Of a stretch of 64,000 nucleotides of DNA, positions 25,685 to 36,400 are shown piece after piece; positions within the stretch are counted from its first letter, which is position 1, and every line of letters begins with the position of its first letter. The position numbers and the translations under genes are program-made. The notes under the pieces were generated by a model. The model made no database searches, was not told where the DNA came from, and saw nothing but the letters and a program-made list of their open reading frames with translations. Location of the stretch: assembly GCA_027627225.1 (NCBI GenBank), contig CM051032.1:66867045-66931044 (forward strand), in the 5' to 3' direction. Source of the DNA: Congeria kusceri (lineage: Eukaryota > Mollusca > Bivalvia > Myida > Dreissenidae).

Positions 25685-26913
25685 ATACATACGATTGACA
25701 CGACAAATTACATGTCGGATAAACATTTCTGTGTCAGATAATCATGATAAATAACATTTGTGTTGGAAAATCAATTGTAAAACAATAATTTTGATTGATG
25801 AAATAAGAGACTTAAGCCCGTTATCCTTAACAATTTTCGAAAAACTGGACCCAGAAGGTCACATTCTGACGTTTTGCCATCAAATGACCTTTAAGAATTG
25901 GTAGTGATAGCCTGATTGGTGTGAAAAACATTTTTCCTTGGAATATTTTGTTGATGAAGAGTGGGGAATGACTAAGCAAGACCTTGTGCTTATGCATTAC
26001 TTATCCAGTTTTTGTTAGCATACTTCTTCGTATTAAAACTTGAGGGCCATGCAGGAAAAACGTGTAAAATAATTATACAAAATATTAACAAGTGCTAAGT
26101 GTTAATTCATATTTACAGGGGTGCTAAGCATTAATACATATTAGCACTTAATGGTTTTTTCCTAGTCTTATTTCACATCAACACTGTTTAATACGTCACA
26201 TAGAGTTGATAGAAATTTATGAAGGTCTAATAATCAAGGGTAAATGTGACAAGGGAGTGTTGTTAAAGATGGACTTGACAATTTTGTACGCAAATAGTAA
26301 TGTAAAACCATTCGTTTCTTGTAATGATGTCAGTATATTGTGAAAAAGAGATTATAATAAATGTTGAGAATAACTTATGTTCAGAAATGCGTATTGAGGG
26401 AGAAATCTAAAACTAAAATAATACTTTGCTACACAGCATACTATACTATACATGTACATACGTCTTGAAGAGTCAGATCTATTGTTAGCGCATGCGCAAT
26501 TTTTATTTTCTTATTCAAAACAGAATATAGCCCTGAGTGTAGAATAAACGGGTCTGTATTGACAGAAAAGATTTATTTGCATTTTTCAATATATAAAATA
26601 TTCCTCTTCAAGGCTGTGCTAAGACGCGGATAGAATGTTGAAATGTTGAAAGTCTGTTGAAGTTGAAATAACTGTTTTACTGATTTGTTTTTGTTCAGAA
26701 CATTCTATTTTAACTAGTTTATCTATGATAATTAAAATTTTATTAATCAAACAAATATTATTTTTCCCAGCTTTAGGTCAATTGATGCTATAATTCCCAA
26801 TTTCATGGGTATAGGTCATTTTCCCAAAATGGTGAAAAAAGCCCTGTTTTCATCTGTTTTCATCATTATCTAGTAAGCAGAAAACAAGTTATCCAAAATT
26901 AATGCACAATAAA

Positions 26914-27075
26914 ATACACTCAAGAAAAAGTGCATTTTCATGGAGAACAATACACTTTAAATGCACTTAAGTGTGTTAATGCAGGGATGATGCAGACAAA
27001 AATACACTTGTTTTCTTTAATAAGTGTATTTTTTCTGCATTTTGAAGTGTATTAAACTCTTATTATATGCATGGT
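26914..27075. repeat. Macrosatellite unit 4, cut off by the assembly gap
   Basis: The first 162 bases of a fourth unit, matching bases 1-162 and ending in ...TATATGCATGGT at the N run. The break falls inside the MITE right half, just before its GTGCCAATACCGC arm. Confidence 0.95.
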
Positions 27076-27275
27076 NNNNNNNNNNNNNNNNNNNNNNNNN
27101 NNNNNNNNNNNNNNNNNNNNNNNNNNNNNNNNNNNNNNNNNNNNNNNNNNNNNNNNNNNNNNNNNNNNNNNNNNNNNNNNNNNNNNNNNNNNNNNNNNNN
27201 NNNNNNNNNNNNNNNNNNNNNNNNNNNNNNNNNNNNNNNNNNNNNNNNNNNNNNNNNNNNNNNNNNNNNNNNNNN
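27076..27275. other. Assembly gap, 200 N
   Basis: Exactly 200 N bases, a conventional placeholder length rather than a measured one. Macrosatellite sequence lies to the left. To the right is the middle of a transposase exon whose reading frame is open at the gap edge. Missing sequence and the order of the two contigs are therefore both uncertain. Confidence 0.98.
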
Positions 27276-30200
27276 GGCACACTATAAAACAAGAGCCAAT
27301 GCTGGAGCTCAGAAGCCTTCCAGTGACTAATGTTGTTCTCCAATTTGCGAGGAAGTCGAGACATTTGGTCGGTTGGCTTCATTCCCAGTAATCTTCTGTC
27401 TATTTCCGATACATGTCTTCCCAAATAGAATGTTTCTTTTGAGGAGGATTTCTGGAACCACGGAGACAACAATTTCTTCGTTGTGCCGAGCAATACACCA
27501 TGCATATATTCCGGTACCAAAGCCTTCACTGGATCAAAGTTTTTAAGTCCAAAAAGGATAGAGACACCCTTTATGCCCTTCACATATGGAGCTGCACCAT
27601 TAATTGCACTCTCTGCATTTTTCAAAACTGATTCTGCAGTTCTTGTTGGCACTTCTGGATCAACAGGAAATCCTCTGCAGTGACCTTTTCCTTGTTGAAA
27701 AACTTCTCCTTGTATTTCACAGGAAACGCACGCATACTGGCCGTTGTGTGGAGACATCTCCAGGACCTGTGCCTTTGCTTGGAGGTCCATTGTAAAGCAT
27801 GTCAAGGTTGCCTTTATTACATGTTGCTCTACTATCACACCTTCCTGCAATTGGTTGAGCTCTTCAACAAGAGGATGTAGATACGTCTTGAAATTGGGTT
27901 TTCCTTTTCCCTGCCAGAGGCCCCATACGATAAGGTTTTGTGTCAAAAATCTTTCTGCAGGAGGCAATTCATTAATCATGCAGAAAACAGGCCACAAGCT
28001 CACTGAAGATGAGTTGTATAGTGGTACACCATCTGTATTGATTGTAAGTGTCACGCCTGTATCTGATTTCTGCACTTCACATCTTCGAAGAATTTCCTGT
28101 AGCTGGACTGCAAGTGGGACAGTGGCAAAGTATGCTTTTCGTTTCTTCAAATGTTGCTCATTAACAGGGCCACAAAAGCGAAGTTCATTGCAACCTTCTG
28201 ATGAACACTTTATTGCAGCAGTGTCTGTAGGGAATTTCCTTCCACACTTTGCACAATAATCATGAAAAATTACTTCAGTGTCCATAAAAAAGTCTTTCAA
28301 GTTTTTGCTGTTAATGTTTTCAAGGCTTTCGTCATCTCCGAAAAGTTTGAGCAGGTGAAGCAGATGTTCAGAGGCTGTCCCCGAGAGCTTCATTCGATTG
28401 ATGTAAGACAAAACTGCCATTTGTTTCTCTCGCTGGGAAGTGGATTGGTTGGTGCTCATGACATCCTGGGACTTTGGCAGACTGGGATTCATTCTAGATG
28501 ATGCGTTGTGAAGCTCAGTTGTGGAAGATGGCAGACAAGGTGGGGAATTCGGATCTTCTTCATCATGCTGCTTCTGTCTAGCTTTGGTGCGTTTAGGGAC
28601 TGGAGCAGCGTCATCAACATCATACAGCATGTATGGGCCTCTCCTCTTTCCTGTTTTATCTGAAACCATTTAGAGAAAATGTATATGGAGAAACAAATCG
28701 TGTCAGTTACACAGTTACTAATTGTAATTTGTTCATTGAAAGATAATCTGCTTTGGGGCAATTTTCATTTGAAAACCAGTGTGAAAAAAGAAAAAAATAC
28801 ATACGTGTGTTTTTATGGGGTTTAATATTTATTTCTATTTGGCTTACATAATTCATTTTCTGATTGCTTTGGCAGTTGCTTAGAGTATTCAAAAAAAGAA
28901 AGCTGCAAATTATGGACGTCTGATTTACCGGGTTTCATTTAATAATAAATAATACATTTCAAACTGAAATATAAAAAAACTGGATTTGGTGGGCTAGAAC
29001 CTGAAACTTCCCGAATACAAAGGGTCAATGCGAGCATTCTAATCACTGAGCTAAGGGGGCAGATGAAGATAACACAATTCCCTATTAATAAACAAGCTTT
29101 TTCATCCAAATCTTTATTTTTCAATGTTTGTGAACCTTAAGTTGTTTTCCTTTTTGCTTTATACATCTTTTGGGGAATGTAGAGCAAACAAAACTGTAAA
29201 CATGTAAATAAACTTGACCTCGTACCGGTCTTGATTTGTTAAATGAATGTATATCAATAGAGGAAGACAAAAGGAGAGATCAATTGATTTATGCAAGGTG
29301 ATTATTGTATCAATTCACTAGAAGAAATATCTAAGATTTCAGCATCAACAAAATATTATAAGAAAAAAAGTGAAAAAAAGTGGTCCTCAACAAATTTTGG
29401 AAGTTATTATATACTGTATATGATAGCTTATGTGTGTAGAGTTGGTGGGTTAAACACCATAATTCACGTGCTTACAGGGAAAGTCATAAAAATGAAATTT
29501 TATTGTCTATAAACATAACAAACCTTCAACTATTTCAGGATGCTTGCTATCGAGGTGAGTTTGAAGGCGCTGTTTGCGAGAAAGCTTCAGTCCACATACG
29601 AAACATACCCAAGATCTACCTGAAAAATATACCACACTGATCATTTAAGATTTAAAATATTAAATACAAAACTTATCAATTACATATCTTTGAATCACTG
29701 TCAAATTTTTCAAATTCATTCTGTTGTTAGCATTTTATCACTAATTTGGAATTATATACAAAACATGTTTGCATAATGCACCTATCAATATTTTACCCTG
29801 AGGGGAGGGGGGCAGCGGGTATATACCAATGTATGGATTCTTACCATCTTCTAATTGAACCATAGGAAGAGGGGATCCTGAACATTGCCAGTTATTACAC
29901 TCCCTGAAAAAAGAACACGAATATAAATTCTATGCAAAATCATAATTCGTTTTATGTCTGACGTCAAAGTTAGCATTTGACACAGACTGACTAATGAAGC
30001 ACAGAAAAAATGATAATTGTAAACTGTAGCTAGTAAATAAGTGGTTTTATAAAGCAAATAAATCAAATGTGGAAATGTATATATTCATGTATTTAGACAA
30101 ATTAGGGATTCGATAAGTCTAGTGAATTTGGGGACCAAGAAATCTGGGTTTTGAGAAGTCCAGAAAAATCATTTTAATATTATATAGAATTTAAATCTTG

Positions 30201-30425
30201 TCATTCCTAAAAACTGAAAGACGTTACATGTAGTTGAAATAACTCAACTCCAGATATATGTCCGTCAGGTCGCTAGTTTTGAATTTGAACAGAGTCCGAA
30301 ACGCCTGTACTGTCCAGTCGCCATAAAAATCGACTAATACATTTAAATACAGATAAACCACATATTCGATCAACAAATCATTTAAATGTGTTGTTAAAAA
30401 ACATTAAGGACAAAACTACTTACAT
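27276..30425 (-). CDS. C2H2 zinc finger-CACTA/tnp2-type transposase gene, 3' end lost in gap
   Basis: Spliced gene assembled from phase-compatible GT-AG exons: 30425-30424 (only AT of the start codon), 29903-29845, 29619-29524, and 28659-27276 running into the N gap. About 513 residues are visible. Residues 26-47 form a textbook C2H2 finger (C26-x2-C29-x12-H42-x4-H47). A basic PKRTKARQK patch follows. Near residues 187-215 there is a CxxC...C...C zinc cluster (YCAKCGRKF...CSSEGC...FC). The long exon fits the tnp2 (CACTA/EnSpm) transposase family: TINTDGVPLYNSS (candidate catalytic D262), TCFTMDLQAKAQ (D344) followed by ACVSC, PEYMHGVLLG near 436 and ISHWKASELQHWLLFYS at the gap. An open-frame ATG at 28669 overlaps the TTTCAG acceptor and is probably not the start. 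It could be a live transposon gene or a domesticated one; no CACTA-type ends were seen. Confidence 0.78.
28930..29075 (-). mobile_element. tRNA-derived SINE in an intron
   Basis: On the minus strand the region reads CCTTAGCTCAGTGATTAGAA (A box, D arm) and about 50 bases later TTTCAGGTTCTAGCCCACC (B box, T arm). That is tRNA spacing, but with poor stems. An AT-rich tail follows towards 28930. It lies in the intron between the finger exon and the transposase exon. A tRNA pseudogene is the alternative. Confidence 0.6.
29524..29619 (-). other. Exon 3 of the transposase-like gene (C2H2 finger)
   Basis: Acceptor TTTTTCAG, donor GAAG|GTTTGT. It encodes the complete finger CFVCGLKLSRKQ...THLDSKH. 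The terminal G joins AT of the long exon to give aspartate in the same frame as DKTGKRRGPYML. Confidence 0.75.
29845..29903 (-). other. Exon 2 of the transposase-like gene
   Basis: Acceptor TTTTTTCAG, donor GATG|GTAAGA. The exon's first G completes the split ATG; the frame reads ECNNWQCSGSPLPMVQLED and ends one base into a glycine codon completed by the next exon. Confidence 0.7.
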
Positions 30426-30478
30426 TCTACTGACAGGTTTAAATGTGACATCAATCTTGTTTAAACGCAGATTGTTTT

Positions 30479-30525
30479 TCACTAGCCGGAAGTTGTCACC
30501 GGAAGTCAACTCGATCACGTGACAA
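30479..30525 (-). promoter_or_regulatory. Candidate TATA-less promoter of the transposase-like gene
   Basis: Two CCGGAAGT ETS-type sites (30486-30493 and 30499-30506) and the E-box TCACGTGA (30515-30522) lie 55-100 bp upstream of the exon 1 donor. A perfect CRE, TGACGTCA, is at 30754-30761. ETS pairs with CACGTG are typical of TATA-less metazoan promoters. The transcription start is not determined. Confidence 0.4.
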
Positions 30526-30539
30526 TAACTGCTGTTGTT

Positions 30540-33480
30540 TTTGTTTTTTTCTTCAAAATATATTTTTCTCGAAACTGAAGCATCATTTGTAAAGAATGTT
30601 ATTTATAATACATTTCTTGTAAATTCAAATGATTTTAATTCCAAGAAAAACAATAAAATATATAAACCGTAACTCCTCGGCATCGTACACGAATGATCGG
30701 AATTTAACGAACTCTTTTCATTGGACAATTTTTAAATGCGGAGGATTGACGAGTGACGTCAAGCACACCTGCTATGTTAGATTAGGAAAGTCCTGGTCCG
30801 TTTTGCACCCAAGTTGTTTCTTCCCTGGTCGTTTCCATATTTTGACACGTTATAATATGATTTTTTAAACGTGTTTTTATTTGTAATAATTAGTTTAACA
30901 AATGATGCCGTTAAAAATAAAAAGTACTGAATTTAACGTGCCCAATATTTATGCATTCAACGCTTATAATGCAAGGCATTTTGCTGTTCGTAAAAAAAAG
31001 TGCACTTGTTATTTCCAGAAAACAGACTGGTTACTAAAATAAATAATAATGTTTAGCACCCCGATAGGCTTAATGTAACACCTTTATTGATTATAATTTT
31101 GAAACCTTAACAGAGATTTAACTAGTCAGAAAAAACTTAAAGGTTACGGGTTCCTACACAGTGCATCGGAACATCTGAAGATTACAATGATACCTATTCT
31201 TAAATTCTTGTTTAATGCTTAAAACGATGATTGTGTTAATCGGCAACGATGATGGTGTTGATCGTGTTGCTGTTTTTTGAAAATTTTCCTTCCTTTTTAC
31301 CTCTGACCATCTACGTTCAGTGCATTTAAAAGCAATTGCTATTAAACATTTGCATTATTTAATTTTCACTAATTTTCACTAATTCCAAGATCGTCGCTTT
31401 CACGGTGTATGAATAATTATAGTCTAAATGAATAATAATTCGTACTAAAAACAAAACAACTTGTTTTAAATCTCTCAGACAGGATGTGTTTTTTTATAAA
31501 TGGTAACTGGCTGCGCATGTGTGCCAATTTACGTATTTCACATAACTTGTCAAACGACTATTGTAATTCACAACAACAACAACAATATCGTCAAGATACA
31601 TATATAAACGCAAAATATAAATATATATATATATATATAATATGTATTTAAGATTTATTTTAAACTTGTGCAAAAAAATCGTAGTGTTTGGTTTTAAAGT
31701 ACAAGTTATCGGGCTTTGAAAACCATGGGTGAATGAAATAATTTGGTAAACAACAAATACAGGCAAATCGTTTTTATTTATTTATTTTTGCAATTTCCGG
31801 TGGGTTGAGTATTTTGCTTGCATGTTTCTGCTTATTTCGTTAACCTATCATGTGTTCTGAATTTATCCGACTATTTCGGTCACGTCTAAGTCATATGTGA
31901 TTTTATGTTCGTGATAACAAACAACCAATCAGCATTTGACATGCATTTTAAAATCTTGCAACTCTCGGATTAATTATGCCACGTCATTGTGAAGGAATAT
32001 ACAAGATATACAATATACAAGATATACAATATACAAGATACTGTCGTCTGTGGTTGTCTGGGTCATAAAGTGTATGATCTCGGGCGGCATGACGGTAGGG
32101 AAACAAACTACTATGAGGGTTCAATGCCATAAATCTTGATGATAAAATCTTCGTACCGATAATAAACACAGGAACACCAGCTTTATCATATTTTACATAC
32201 TAATTATCACTTTGTCCAGTGTTTAATTGCACGTTATTTGAACACATACCCATTATCTAAATATGATCAGTTACTACGGGCTCGAAAAAACCCACAGGTG
32301 GCAGACGCTTGTCTGGTCATTCAACATGCGAAATTAATAACACTTCTATCATATAGCAGTCATTTTCGAAGATTGTTTTCGGGTTTGTAATAACGATGCT
32401 GATTTGTTTACAATTACAATGCTAGAACATATGATATGAGACGATAGCTTTTAATCCGATGTAAGCATAGATATTGACAACCCGATAATTCTTTTTAACA
32501 TTGTGCAAATTTGCTATTAAACAATTTATTTTAAAACTGATAAAAAATATTTCATCTAAGATCGCCCGCTTCAACTATGTACAATATGTATCATTAAATA
32601 ATTAATATGCAGAGTGATGCTACTTACAACCTTGTTGATAAATTTAAGGATTTAAAATGTTGCAAATTTATCTAATTTAGATATTGAAATAGGAAGTTCA
32701 ATTTGCATTATTAATACTTGCAAAATTACCACATACAATAATGTTGTCGTTATTTTTTTTTTCGTGATATAAGTATTGAATGAGATTATCGATTTGTGTC
32801 CCCTTGATAATCAATTTAAATATCGTTGTTTACTAAATATTACGTTACAAGTTCGCCAATTTATTTCGTAAAGTTGATAGCCAGTTTACATTTGCTTTAC
32901 TTTATAATGCACCTGCCGATGCCATTCACGATAAAAACAACACGCACACAATACACAGGACATTTATATCATAACTGCTATGTAATGATTGTATCCAAGT
33001 ATGTGATGTGTTTTTTTTGTAATAAGCTTTATTGTGTTTTGTATATAATTCTGAAATTCTGAATATATATCGAGCAAACGCATGTATGCAGGCCTATATT
33101 TTACATATCTGACTATCTGTAACCAGCGCTTTTGGTTGGAAACCAGTAAATCAAGTCTCCATTCACCACTTTTTTGATTCAGATATTGCGAGTCTGGTCT
33201 TTTTGGAAAGACTGTTCTCTTTGCTTTGAAACTAAAAGAATGTTATTCTAATACGAAAATTCAGCTCCCTTGATTGTAGACACTCGAAAGAAACACAGAT
33301 TCCGCTTTTTACTGGTATCTAACCTTTTTTCAACCGGAAAATTCACGAACGTTTGTCGATTATTTCTATTGGACAAAAAAAGCCCAATGCCGACTTCCGA
33401 GTGATTTCATTGGATAATCCGGCAAATCGCGCGCCTATTTGAACTTGCAATTTGTTGTCTTGTTTACAAACAAACACACG
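30540..33480. other. Intergenic region between the two divergent genes
   Basis: AT-rich, no credible ORF. It holds an (AT)n microsatellite near 31622-31640, a CAACAACAACAACAA run near 31569 and a short tandem repeat (ATATACAAGATATACAAT) near 31998-32040. The last 150 bp before 33480 carry two ATTGG (CCAAT) boxes, at about 33369 and 33409, and an E2F-like TCGCGCGCC near 33427. Confidence 0.6.
33360..33480 (+). promoter_or_regulatory. Candidate promoter of the BEN-domain gene
   Basis: Inverted CCAAT boxes (CTATTGGACA and CATTGGATAA) and AATCGCGCGCCTA, resembling an E2F site, lie within 130 bp upstream of the ATG at 33492. No TATA box is evident. Confidence 0.35.
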
Positions 33481-33491
33481 TGTTTTCAATC

Positions 33492-36400
33492 ATGTTTGCA
33501 ATTCTTTTTTGGGAAGATTCAACATTTTCTGTGGTTGCATTGTCAGCCATTATTTCTCCGCGGAAGGAGTTGCGCGATTATGCTGTTGGTGACGACGTAA
33601 CGGCCACTTTTCAAGGGAAGAAATATGCAGCGACGATCTATGAGATTGGCAGTAAGTTTTCTAAATTTCAGCTTCCATTTGACTTGTTTTGAGTGAAAAT
33701 TGTAAGCATTTCAATAATTTGGAATGGGAATCTATATATTCTCCACCTTGGTGATGTTCTCTGCAGGGGGCTTTGCGCCAAATTTTTTTCCTCCTTGGTC
33801 GTTTCCACCATGGTTGTTTCACCCCCCCCCTTTTTTAAATATAATTTCAAAGAGTAACAAAAGTTGTTATTATATATTACTTAAAAGCTTTTTTTTGACA
33901 AATCTATTTGATTATTTCGAGTGACATGTAACAGTTTAAAAACTGGCAAACATAATTGTATGATTTAAGATTGAATACAGTTCATTGTACATGGTAGCTT
34001 TTCTTTATGTTTAGATGACAGGAAGTCACTGAACAAGATCTTAAACACAGGATTCAAGCTGGACTTTTCAAGTAAGTGCAAATTGTTCATTAGTTTATTC
34101 AAGCTTAGTTTTTAATAAATCTGTACGGGTAATTTGTAATTTGTAAATTAAAATAGTTTCAATTTTATAAATTTTTGAAATGTCTTGGAGGAAGTCAGAC
34201 AATGTCCTAATATAAGAAATACCTTATTATAATTCCCACCACATGTATCAGTCATTATACTTTAAATTAATTACTTCCAATGGTATTATAAAAAGTTGTT
34301 ATTTTAAATTACAGGAATGCCTAACTGCCCTTCATTGAGCAAGTACATTCCTCCCAGTAAGTCGACGGAAACAAGTGAGGCAAAGAAGAGGCACAAATCA
34401 GCAGAAGGTTTGTTCTTGTTTTTATGCCCCCACTTTCAGAGGGGGGGGGGCATATAGATGTCCGCCTGCCCATCAAATTTTTGTCCCACACATAACTCAA
34501 AACGTATAACTGCAAGAGTGATGAAACTTTATACACATAGGTGCACAAGTTCACTATTCATCAGGATGTGAACTTGTGCACCTAAGTATAGTAATAATTT
34601 TTTGACAAGTTCTTTGACAACATGCCGAATAATGGGGCATCCTTGTCCAATAGAAATATGTCTAGTTATAAATTCTGTTGCTTTAACATTTATTTAAGAT
34701 TGATCTAACATTTATTTAGGATTGATCACATATCACCATTGTGTCTGTTGCATTGGCTAAAATTCTATGTCATATTAAAACCTTTTTTTAAAGTAATGAA
34801 AAAGAATGTTTATTAATTGAACTAGTGATATCTTCAGTGAGGTGTGTTTTCTTCAATCATGCAATAAAAACATAAGACGTATTAATTTTACTTTTGCCTA
34901 CCTTCTTAAAACAAAGATATTTTTTTTCAATTTCAACAGATGCTGCTGTAGCTGCAAAAAGACAGAGGAAAAGGCGGGCCACGTCTAGCAGCCAGAAAGT
35001 GGGTGCAGAGAAACCTGATAACATTGGATGGCTTGGTAAAAACTTGAGGCTTTTCCAGACTGTGCAAAATTTGTTAATCATCTGTCAGACACCATGATTT
35101 TTTAAATGTACATCAGATATTCAAAACGTTATATACACTGTTAAAATAATTGATTATTATTCTGGTAAACCATGATGCATACCACTTGTGGCAGTAATAT
35201 TTCCTAAAATAAAACATGCACAAACTTCAGGTATATTTAAAAGAAAATGAAACACTTAACTGGTTTTGGAAGTAAGCCTATTCTGACATCTTTAAAAAAC
35301 TTTGACCTACATCTTTGATATGTTGGTACTGATTAATATATATTTAAGATGTTCATCAGTATATGTGTTCCAGAAGTAAAAACTGGCTTGCCCATGGTTG
35401 CGAGGAGTGACATTATAATAAACAAACACTTTTGACTTACATACTTTCATATTTCAGTAAAAACTTAAATATTTTAAATTGATTTCAGATGAGCAGGCAA
35501 GGCAAATTTTGGCAAAAAGGAAAGCCACTCAGTCCGTCCAGATCCGGACACCGCCAGTCCAGACACCGCCAGCCCAGATTGAGACACAGCCAGTCCAGAT
35601 ACAGACACAGCCAGTCCAGATACAGACACAGCCAGTCCAGATACAGACACAGCCAGTCCAGACACAGCCAGTCCAGATACAGACACAGCCAGTCCAGACA
35701 CAGCCAGTCCAGATACAGACACAGCCAGTCCAGATACAGACACAGCCAGTCCAGACCCAGACACAGCCAGTCCAGACCCAGACACAGCCAGTCCAGATAC
35801 AGACACAGCCAGTCCAGATACAGACACAGCCAGTTCAGATCCAGCAACCGCCAGTCCAGATCCAGCAACCGCCAGTCCAGTTCCAGACACGGCCAGTGCA
35901 CATCCAGACACCGCCAGTCCAGATGGTGACACCGCCTGTCCAGATTCAGACAACACCAGTCCAGACCAAGACACCTCCTTTCCAGATCCAGAACTTCCAG
36001 ACTTTGGACTATACAGGGCCGCAACCTCAACAAGCCGTCCCAGTCAGCTACCTTGACATGTTAAGCATGGAAGATAATACAATTGAGGTAAATACGTTAA
36101 TGATTTGATACAAATTTCTTTTTTTCCATTTCAACATTATGAAATTTGACACTGTATAGAAATAAAAATATGTGCAATGTTATATGAAGAACGTATTGTG
36201 TTGGCTTAAATATTAGATCAATTCTTTCCAAATCCGTTTTCAATTTTAGACTGATGGGTCAACAGACTTTGCTAGTGTACACACCTGCCACTCGTGTTGC
36301 AGTACAGTCCAACGGTTGGAGGCAACGATTGCGGATCTACAACTAAAGGTAATCGCTGTGATATCAGCCATATTTCACTATTTTGGGAATGGGTCTGGCA

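Larger units (their letters stand above)
17920..26913. repeat. Macrosatellite unit 3 (8994 bp)
   Basis: Third unit, direct orientation, 16 bp shorter than unit 1 because of one missing short VNTR repeat. It shares AAAAAAT near base 630 with unit 2. It differs from units 1 and 2 by CCGGAC instead of CTGGAC in the half MITE-A, and carries a private GTGAATTG in the 70-bp array. Confidence 0.97.

Noticed and set aside
27024..27391. Reading frames running through the N block
   Set aside because: They consist of X residues across an assembly gap and carry no information.
27744..28501. Plus-strand frames of 171 and 79 residues
   Set aside because: Antisense to the well-supported transposase exon; no domain.
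35474..36033. Antisense and alternate-frame reading frames over the VQIQTQP exon (for example GLAVS or WLCLYLD repeats)
   Set aside because: Shadows of the 21-bp coding repeat. Only the plus frame continuous with the flanking BEN-gene exons keeps splice phase.
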